A stretch of 64,000 bases of DNA from Lampris incognitus (Eukaryota > Chordata > Actinopteri > Lampriformes > Lampridae): contig NC_079216.1 in the NCBI RefSeq assembly GCF_029633865.1, positions 67,661,918-67,725,917 on the forward strand, given 5' to 3'. Position numbers and translations under genes: made by a program. Positions 56,235 through 64,000 of this stretch are shown here, in pieces (position 1 is the stretch's first letter; the number at the start of each line of letters is the position of its first letter). Below the pieces are notes generated by a model. That model was given only the letters and a program-made list of their open reading frames with translations. It was not told the DNA's origin and did no database searches.

Positions 56235-56395
56235 TTTTTTTTGGGCATTTTAGCATTTATTGGTATGATTGTTTAGAGTGACTGGAAACAGGGAGAGATT
56301 AGGGGTTAACTTACGACAACGGTCCGGAACTGGACTCGTACTAGGGACCACGAAATTCTGATGTAGTGCTCTACCAGCTGAGCCACTCAGGTGCC
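56235..56395 (-). mobile_element. tRNA-derived SINE (family C, second copy)
   Basis: On the minus strand: CCTGAGTGGCTCAGCTGGTAGAGCAC (split here as TGGCTCAGCTGGTAGAGC A box), GAGTCCAGTTCCGG region, then CCTAATCTCTCCCTGTTTCC and an AATAAATGCTAAAATGCC end. Confidence 0.72.
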
Positions 56396-57084
56396 TGAAA
56401 GTCTTTGACTTCTCATGTAAAGAAAAGGAAATTAAAGGGGAAAAGCGAATTTTAGGGGGCCATGGCACTTGGTCTTTAGTGGATGACTTGAGTACTGCTG
56501 ACAGGTATTATTTCTGGCTTTATGGTTCTCCTTGATGCAGTTGCTTACTCGGTGACATATGTATTAGACCTGTTTTCTCAGGATTTATGGCTGCAGCAGA
56601 GACTGCAAGGCCAAGCTGTATGATAGTAGGGTCAGGACATAGCGATAGATCCTGTCGAAGGCAAGTTAACTCTTTCAAGTGACAGTTGGAAGGAACTGAT
56701 AGTTTATTTTGCTTTAAGTTGTCAGTTTCTGGCACTGGTGGGTTGGGATCAGTGCCCTTTATACTTTTTTAGGAGTTGGTACCAAAACCCGGTATTAAGC
56801 GGGCACCGGTGCTAAATTATTAAAACCGTAGTATTGACAAGCTCCGATGTTAATGATTCTGCTATTGGTATTGGTGAAATTAAATAAATGTACTGTGTAT
56901 TTACGCTCCATAAATGTTATCTTGCACCTTTTATCCGACCAACTCTGTTTCTAACTTGCTGTCAGATTCAGACATGCATCTATGATGCATTTCACTATTC
57001 TCCAGTCCAGAAGAGAGATCTTTCTCAGAGCCTGTCAAGGGGCGGGGCCATCTTTTTGCTTCTCTCAGATACACGCACGCATGA

Positions 57085-57090
57085 ACGCGT

Positions 57091-57129
<39 letters not shown>

Positions 57130-57130
57130 A
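57085..57130. repeat. (CA)n microsatellite
   Basis: CA tract of about 20 units, with a CACGCACGCATG lead-in. Confidence 0.9.
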
Positions 57131-57191
57131 CACAGAGCCTGCTCTTAGTGACAATGGCGGAGAGAGAACTAAAAGGTCAGAAGTCAGGTTA

Positions 57192-57311
57192 TACGTCAGT
57201 AGAGTGGATGCTTACGATGCTCGTCACCACAAGTGCAACAAGTCTTTTGCATGTCAGGGCAGAAACACAAGCAATCTTTCGAAACATCTAGCGGAAGTGC
57301 ATCAAATACAG
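57192..57311 (+). pseudogene. Degenerate BED-finger fragment of a hAT-like element
   Basis: Frame contains CNKSFACQGRNTSNLSKHLA EVH, a BED-like Asn-Thr-Ser-Asn-Leu...His-x4-His core. The expected first Cys of the C-x2-C pair appears to be replaced (RHHKC). Surrounding GGTACCAAAACCCGGTATTA at about 56777 and GTACCGGATTG at about 57564 may be element ends. Confidence 0.5.
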
Positions 57312-59461
57312 GTGGAGAAATGTACGGTTTTCAACTGCCTAGCTCGTAGTTCATCTCTTGTTGCCCCATCCACTTCAGGTATGTTATGTATGCTAGCAGC
57401 TAACAGCCCACACGGAGTTAACGAAATTATACAAACATGGGTTGGTGATTCATTCAAAGTAATGCTCTGTCCAGACATGAGAAAATAAAGCAATGTTAAT
57501 TCTGTTCTTAATTCACATTTTTTTCTCTTGAAAACAAAACGAACTGATAAGAGTACTGTTAAAGTACCGGATTGATAAGCAATATAGGTAAGAGTAGTAC
57601 CAGTAGTACTGTTAAAATCTTAATGATGCCCAGGCCTATATGTATTGAAACAAATGAAAATCCACAAGATTGGTAAATGGAGCGATTAACAAATAGGTTT
57701 CTTGTTTGGCAACCCTGGCTCTCCCGGAGTGATCGCTGTGGGGGGAAAATGGGCATGGTACACTATCCTAAGAGGGAAAAAAGATCTTAAAATCTGTTTT
57801 TTTTTTTTCCTTCTTTCTGTCACATGTGTCTGCATAGGCGTATACACACGTGAGTATTTTCTTGTCCAGAGTTGCGGGCTTTGAGATAAGGCCCTTCACG
57901 TGAGTCTGACGATGGCATTTGGGTGCTGTGTGCTTACTGAACTCTAATCTGATCCACGATACGACGAGTGAATTCATTGGCTGAAATAGTTTCATTCTTA
58001 CAGGTGGTGGTTGGGTCATGGTTTATGAGGAGATTAAAAGGAAGGAGAGCTCGTTGAAGTCATGCAAGTGAAATGTTGGCAGAATGCATGTGTTCTACTT
58101 TACTCTGACTCATGATGTTAACTCCTCCTCCTTCTCCTCCTTGTCCTTCTTCCCTCCCCTCCCCAGGGTTAGAGCATGGAGTCAGTTAGCAGTAACCGCC
58201 ACATAAGAACTGTGATATGGCAGGGGTTTACTGCGGCTAATCAGGCCACAGATCTTGCCAAAATGTATAATTTGTTTCCACAATTTCCAAGTCATATTTT
58301 GTCCAAACATCTTTGTAGCTGACGTGTCCTCCTTAAGCGGGACAGTTACTCACCATCCATTCAAGGGCTGCAGCTCTGCTGCTGACTCTACATTCTGACC
58401 TCACGCTTAAGAGGGGCAAGTGAAAAGATGTTTCCCCCTCAATAATCTGTAGACTTTCACAGAATTGACTAAAGCCAAAGTAACAGGAACTGACCAATAT
58501 ACTAGTTACAGTTATCGTTTCTTAAATGTAACTTATGGCCAGAGTTAGTTTCAGTTAATTAAATCAATGCCGCCTCTTTTTTTATTTCAACAGAAAATTC
58601 AAAGATGTTCAGGGTCTCTGCAGATCCTTAAGTCTTCAAATGTCTTGAATTTCTTTTTTTTTATTTCAAGGTCTAAAAATGTTTTTAAATGTCTGGAAAT
58701 TTAGAAAGGGGAGGCATTGAATTTTATTCTGGGGAAGAACAGATGAGTGTTTATCTATTTTTGTTCAGTTTTTATGTTTGGTCTTGTTTTATTTTATATT
58801 CCACAACTGTCCGACAATTGTCGCAAGCAATGTACAACACATTTGCGCTAAATAGCATATGCTGACCACCAGGGGCAGTGGGACTGGGGGGCAGTAGCTA
58901 GCGGGTGACAGATGAGGCAGCACGAAAAAGGAAAATGGGTAAATATAAATTCAGTCTGAAATGGTTGGAGGTAGGGCTGTGGGATATGACGATATATATC
59001 GCATGATGATAGAAAATGTCTTTTCATTTCATATTATGCTCTATCGTTTATTTCATGGTGTCGCAAGTCACACTTTATGGCAATATTTTTCATCATTCGG
59101 AGTCCTTCCAATTTTTGCATGGACTCTTATTGGCTTTTTACTTGCGAAGCTTTTATTGCAGTTACAGTAACGTAACTAGTGTAGTTGTTGTCAACACTCC
59201 ACCACCGTCTGTCTCTTCTCCACTCCACTGAGCTGCGTGTGTGGAGGGGCTGAGCCCCGCCTGTGGTGAAAGAGAGAGGAGAGGAAATAAATAACTAACG
59301 CGACCATAAATGACAGCAAAACGCAGTAGACTGTTTGTTTATTTATTTACCCAATTTATGTGCATTCATTTCAGCTCAGTGTGAGAGTTTCTACTGCGTT
59401 TTGCTCTCATTTATGGTCACGCTACTCTGCTGTCTGTGGTTCAGTGAGGGCGAGGCTGCCC

Positions 59462-59465
<4 letters not shown>

Positions 59466-59499
<34 letters not shown>

Positions 59500-59514
59500 C
59501 ACACACACACATGT
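59466..59514. repeat. (CA)n microsatellite
   Basis: CA tract interrupted once by AA, within hAT 58972-61203. Confidence 0.9.
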
Positions 59515-59965
59515 TCACATTCTGGGGGGTATGGATGGGCAATACCACCGATTTTCTTTTCAATCCCAATACCAAGTAATACTAACAGTAGTATACCAAT
59601 ACTTTAAAAGGGTATCCTTCTTGTGTACAGAAAGGCAGGAAATATTTGTGATTTCTGGAATGAAAATTGCTAAAAACAGACACCACAAAGTTATATCTGA
59701 AAGCCTTGGCATTAGTAGTCTTAACTATCAAAGATCAGACTTCTCTGCTAACTGGCTCGCTGTGGCAGCAGGCAGCATCTGTTTCTCTGCGTGCGGTGCC
59801 TTGGCACTGCCTTTCTATAAACGATGGGGAGCAGAGCAAGAAGGCAGACGGAAAAGTAGTCTCTGTCCTAAACTACAATTAAAAGAAATTTTTAAAAAAA
59901 GAAAGTAAAAAAATATGTATATATACACAAACATTGGTAACGATGTAACTAATCAAAATTAGTTA

Positions 59966-60490
59966 CAGCTGCATGCCTAACATTCAAAACATTATATCGT
60001 CTCACAACACAAGACTCATCAACAAATCAATGACACCATCACAACTGGACACTCCCAACTGCAACTGCCATGTGAACGAGTCATGCCCCCTCGAAGGAAA
60101 ATGCCAGATGAAGGGAGTTATCTACCAAGCTACGGTGACAAGAGATGACAACGGCAAAATAGAGACATAAGTCAGTCTGACAGAGGGAACATTCAAAAAG
60201 AGGTTTGATGCATGTGCAGCTTTAGAAACAATCATTTAAAGAATGTCACATCTTTAAGTCCTTATATTTGGTCATTGGCGGACAGAAACATTAATTATTC
60301 AACCACCTGGAAAATCCTGTCAAAGAACAGAAAATATTCAACCAGCAGTAAAATGTGTAATCTATGTCTAACTGACAAATATTTTATCATCTACAAACCA
60401 GAAATGTCCACACTGAATAACAGGAATGAATTGGCCAACAGTTGCAGACATAGATATAAGCACCTATTTTGCAATTACAAATAAATCATG
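59966..60490 (+). mobile_element. Penelope-like element 3' fragment with GIY-YIG-type endonuclease region
   Basis: Frame 59973-60170 reads HNTRLINKSM, CNCHVNESCPLEGKCQMKG and VIYQATVTR. After frame breaks, 60212-60484 reads SFRNNHLKNVTSLSPYIWSL, NINYSTTWKIL and MCNLCLTDKYFIIYKPEMS. This Cys-rich linker plus SF-N...LS-YIW...W-I order is the Penelope/Poseidon GIY-YIG tail. Broken and inactive. Confidence 0.72.
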
Positions 60491-60775
60491 ACAATAGACA
60501 AATCCCCCCCCCATTGGCCCATTAGTGATCACGTGTTTTTGAATTTTTGAATGTTACACCTCTCCCTTCCCCATTGGACTTTGTGCACGTGATGTGCATG
60601 ACGAGGCAGTAGATGGTATGTTCTGTCCTCCATTAGCTTTACTGACAGCTCATGATGCTTATGGCATGAAACAGGCTTGTACTGTCTCATAAAGAATTTA
60701 CTTGACTCACTGGATTATTTTGCTCCTTATGTGTCGAGCACTTTCCCTACCGTTTAGTGTATCTTTTAACAAAGT

Positions 60776-60824
<49 letters not shown>

Positions 60825-60848
60825 ATATATATATATATATATATATAA
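60776..60848. repeat. (TG)n(TA)n microsatellite
   Basis: About 18 TG units, TATGTATG, then about 12 TA units. Confidence 0.92.
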
Positions 60849-61617
60849 ATACAGATGCAGGAAAAAAAGTTTTAATACGTTGCAGTACAGGCCTGTTTCA
60901 TGCGTCGCGCACTCATCAGCTGCATTAAATACATTACCTGGTATCAATTTTTTAAATTGTATTTATTAAATACAGTACCTGGTATCAATTTTTTAAGTAT
61001 GAGGATTGATTCTCAAAACCTAACCCTCAGGATCGGAGTATACTTTGGTATTGATCCACCCACCCCTACTGAGGGGGCATGGACCAGAAACTATTTATTC
61101 ATTGAATTTACAGAAAACGTGCTATATTGTGATATGTATCGGTATCGGGATATCAAATGACCTATATCAGGATATGAGATTTTGGTCATATCACACAGCC
61201 CTACTTGGAGGATGACAAATATCGTGGGTGGCTTAAAACAACCCAGTCGTTACGAGGCACAATGTGAACTTTGTCACACAACATTGAAATTGGGGACAAT
61301 TGGGTTTTAAAGCCCTAGATTCTCCTGAAATCTGAAAAGCACAAGCGCTATGCTTGTACTCAAGAAAACACTGTGGCCATTGAGTCATATGTTGAACCTG
61401 TTGCTAGCTTGTCTGTTGTGGTGACATTGGAGCTAATTTGTCTAGTGCAAATGTGTCCACCTTAGCTACAGACTCCATAACTACCACATCTGAGCAGTCA
61501 ACAGACATCATTCAGCAGTTTTTCTCCAACAGCAACGTTGAAGGCTGTCTCTATAGTGCCTTCTTATGTGTGCTTGATACTGTTGTTTTCCATTTGACAG
61601 GGTCTACCTCCATAGTT

Positions 61618-61651
61618 TTTCATTCTTCATTCATTCATTCATTCATTTGCT
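61618..61651. repeat. (ATTC)n microsatellite
   Basis: CATTCATTCATTCATTCATT tract in otherwise non-coding sequence. Confidence 0.7.
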
Positions 61652-62386
61652 ATTCATGAATTCACATTATCAAGCTAATCCAGTCACAAACTCTGGCATC
61701 AGAGAGAATACCTTTACCCAGTCACCAGTACAATCATGCAGGAGGATAAATAAATGTTTTAAATGTCGCAAGCCTCAAAAATGTGCCACAGACAGCTTTA
61801 CGTTTGTGTTATGATCCATTACCAGTTTGGTTTATTGGCTTATGCCCCTTTCCTACTGGACAAAAAAATCCACTGACACCTGAACATGTGGCTTTTGTCT
61901 GTAGTGGGAATGGTTAAAATTGGCATTCAGTCTTGGACAAATGATTCTGCAGTTGTCACGGCTATTTATCGGCCCCAACTCCAATCGGCAGTGATGGAAA
62001 CATGACACCTGGGTAAACACGCTAATTTTTGCCATGCCAAAAAGTGATCCTCTGCCAACAACTGATTGCCATCCATGGTTTCCACTTGCCAAAAAGTGAT
62101 TGCAGCTCTTATCTTGTGACTGAAGTATTGTTTCTGCCTCAAAATAACTTGAAATACATAAACTGATAGTTTGCCAACGGCAATCAGTTCTTGGCAGACG
62201 ATCACTTTTCGTCACAACATCTATGACACTGGCGTGTTCATGATATCAAACGTGACACACTAGAAAAACAAAAACAAAAGCATACTAAACCCATGTAGAT
62301 TTTTAAACATGCTATTACACTAGTGTGTTGTAGCATGTTTAAAAAACCTGCTATTACATGCTAGTTTTGGTGGAAAAGTCAAAGAA

Positions 62387-62470
62387 GGTTGAATCAGTTC
62401 ATCTGGATACAACGTTTATTGACGGATACGTTTCATCATCCAATAAGTGACATCTTCAGTCTGAAGGAAA
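62387..62470 (-). mobile_element. Single terminus of the 18212/35944 foldback family
   Basis: GGTTGAATCAGTTCATCTGG, ATACAACGTTTATTGACGGA and CATCATCCAATAAGTGACAT CTTCAGTCT. No inverted partner follows, so it is truncated. Confidence 0.75.
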
Positions 62471-62698
62471 AGGGGCATATTAGATATTAAAAGTCACTTA
62501 TTTTGTACATAGGTGGGTGGGTGGAGTCTCTTAACCAAGCTGGCCTTTAATTCTGTTTTTGTTAGAAGCCAAAATGTACAATGTGATGCTCATAGCCAGT
62601 TCAAGATGTGCAGTCACTAAGACAGGCTGCTGGGAAAAGTATATGTACTTACATTTTCTAAAAATAAACTGCTTCAATTTTAATTTTTGTGTACAACA

Positions 62699-63124
62699 TT
62701 TTTTTTGGCTTTTTCCCCTCAATTGTGCTTGGCCAATTACCCTATTTTCCAGTGCGTCCTGGTCGTTGCTCCACCCCCTCTGCTGATCCGGGGAGGGCTG
62801 CAGACTACCACATGCCTCCTCCAACACATGTGGAGTTGCCAGCCGCTTCTTTTCACCTGACAGTGAGGAGTTTCGCCAGGGAGACGTAGCGCATGGGAGG
62901 ATCACACTATTCCCCCAGTTCCTCTCCTGAACAGGTGCCCTGAATGACCAGAGGAGGCGCTAGTGCAGCGACTAGGACACATACCCACATCTGGCTTCCC
63001 ACCCACAGACACGGCCAATTGTATCTGTAGGGACGCCCAACCAAGCCGGAGGTAACACAGGGATTTGAACCGGCGATCGTCATGTTGGTAGGCAACGAAA
63101 TAGACCGCTAGGCCCCCCGATGCC
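62699..63124 (-). mobile_element. tRNA-derived SINE, family A copy 6
   Basis: Near full-length copy in wnk1 intron 1. B-box region GCCGGTTCAAATCCCTGTG, tail near 62700 T-rich on the plus strand. Confidence 0.88.
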
Positions 63125-63433
63125 CGAATCTTTGTGTACAATTTGAGGATTTTTGCTAACACTGTAATTTTTGCTAATTGTGGGAACCTGCCCGCAATTA
63201 AAAATATAATTGTTCTAAGTTGGGCATGATTTGTATTAAGTGAGAAAGATTTCTCTATGTTGACATGCCCCTAAAGTAATTATTTTGTTCATTTTTAATT
63301 TTGTCATCATGAAGCACATTTATGTTATTCTACAAGACAGCCATCCTGGGGCTTGGTAGCAAGAGTGGAGAAGTGGGCGGAGCCGCTGGTTCCCAGAAGA
63401 GTTTTTCCTGTTCAATCCAGCTGTTGGTAATTT

Positions 63434-63552
63434 TACTTTCTGGCGACCTGTCCAGGGTGTCTCCTCGCCTGCCGCCCAATGGCTGCTGGGATAGGCTCCA
63501 GCATCCCGCGACCCCGATTGGGATAAGCGACTAATGGATGGATGGATGGATG
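63434..63552 (+). mobile_element. SINE/L2-type 3' end with (GGAT)n
   Basis: CTGTCCAGGGTGTCTCCTCG, CCCAATGGCTGCTGGGATAG and GCTCCAGC, ending (GGAT)n. It is the same tail as the SINE at 11405-11832 in the opposite orientation, with the tRNA head absent. Confidence 0.8.
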
Positions 63553-64000
63553 ATTACTGCAGTAATACTCAACACAGAAACACGGGAGTCTCCTGTATAA
63601 TTAAGTGATACAATAGTTATTTCATGGCCATCGGTTACAAAAGTTTCACTTTTGTTTCTAAGAAGTCATATTTTTTTTAATCGGTTGGGTATGTCAAAAA
63701 CTACAGTACCCATGAGTGTCAACGGCCATTACTGTAGAGAACCCACCACTTTTTCACAGAATAAGTTGAAGGAAAGCAGTAGAATACACATGGATGCACT
63801 TGACTGGCTTCACCGGCATGAGCAGCAGAATTTTACACTCCTGATTATAGGTTTCTTAAACGCAGTGCACAGTAGGACTTATTGACTTATCAGGAATCAG
63901 GAACAATGTATTGTTGTTTCTTTCGTGTACTTGTGTACACAAAAGAAACGAAATTTTGTTTTGTTTCACCCAGCCCACAGCAGTGTGACACAAAAGATAG

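Larger units (their letters stand above)
58972..61203. mobile_element. hAT element with TAGGGCTGTG termini, hosting nested insertions
   Basis: TAGGGCTGTGGGATATGACG at the left and, inverted, TAGGGCTGTGTGATATGACC at the right. Flanks GTTGGAGG (58964-58971) and CTTGGAGG (61204-61211) differ at one base. Inside lies a second inverted-end pair (about 59526 GGTATGGATGGGCAATACC and about 61067 complement AGGGGTGGGTGGATCAATACC), and inside that a Penelope-like fragment plus two microsatellites. Confidence 0.82.
38185..64000 (+). other. wnk1: wnk1 intron 1 (incomplete), repeat-rich
   Basis: No plus-strand exon encoding the next kinase block (family KLTKSERQRFKEEAEMLK) was found to the window end. 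An intron of more than 25.8 kb is therefore inferred; human WNK1 intron 1 is also very large. Gaps between the listed elements (38185-40161, 41761-42738, 43702-44702, 47060-48070, 50710-51084, 53076-55856, 56396-57190, 57620-58971, 61212-62386, 63125-63433) show no gene. Homopolymers, AT-rich DNA and a hAT-terminus-like fragment at about 53895-53945 (ATCGGTATCGGTATCGGCCC) occur in them. Confidence 0.75.

Noticed and set aside
38185-64000. Second wnk1 exon
   Set aside because: No plus-strand segment resembling the next kinase block with proper splice sites was found; searched by eye only, so a diverged exon could be missed.

Overview
The window is teleost fish nuclear DNA. The coding sequence is interrupted by GT-AG introns, and the three genes read as vertebrate fbxl14, erc1 and wnk1. 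The non-coding DNA carries tRNA-derived SINEs, Rex3/RTE and L2-like LINE ends, hAT elements with 8-bp target duplications and long CA tracts, a mix typical of (probably spiny-rayed) teleosts. There are no prokaryotic operons, CRISPR arrays or phage genes.

Layout: fbxl14 (+, 116-1318) is a single-exon coding sequence for a 400-residue F-box/LRR protein. The fbxl14-erc1 gap holds a truncated RTE LINE, a foldback element and a 42-unit, 39-bp minisatellite. erc1 (-, 29141 down to 8407) is resolved into 19 coding exons in phase, giving 1110 residues. A 27-bp alternative terminal exon (10935-10961) encodes the DDEEGIWA end of the PDZ-binding, RIM-interacting isoform. A GC/CpG-rich block at about 30.65-31.5 kb is the likely erc1 promoter and 5' UTR. 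A second CpG-rich block at 34.48-35.4 kb, with a consensus splice donor at 34922/34923, is the likely wnk1 promoter and 5' leader. wnk1 (+) first coding exon is 37393-38184 and ends inside the kinase domain just after the Cys that replaces the usual catalytic Lys. No second wnk1 exon was found, so 38185-64000 is read as the start of a very large intron 1.

That intron is a transposon sink: hAT elements with BED-finger relics (40162-41752, 44703-46510, about 48075-50020), an RTE LINE nested in one of them, a nested hAT/Penelope-like block (58972-61203), an L2-like LINE end, several tRNA-SINEs and microsatellites.

The genes have separate jobs. Fbxl14 is an SCF ubiquitin-ligase receptor. ERC1 is an active-zone and cortical scaffold that binds Rab6, liprin and RIM. 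WNK1 is a chloride-sensing kinase upstream of SPAK/OSR1. Their linkage is ancestral. In human the order is WNK1(+) RAD52(-) ERC1(+) FBXL14(-). Here fbxl14 and erc1 keep the convergent arrangement, but wnk1 is head-to-head with erc1 and no RAD52 is seen, implying a local rearrangement. I found no convincing new molecular system; the most interesting items are the hidden erc1 terminal exon, the changed wnk1 orientation, and several palindromic or nested repeat structures.
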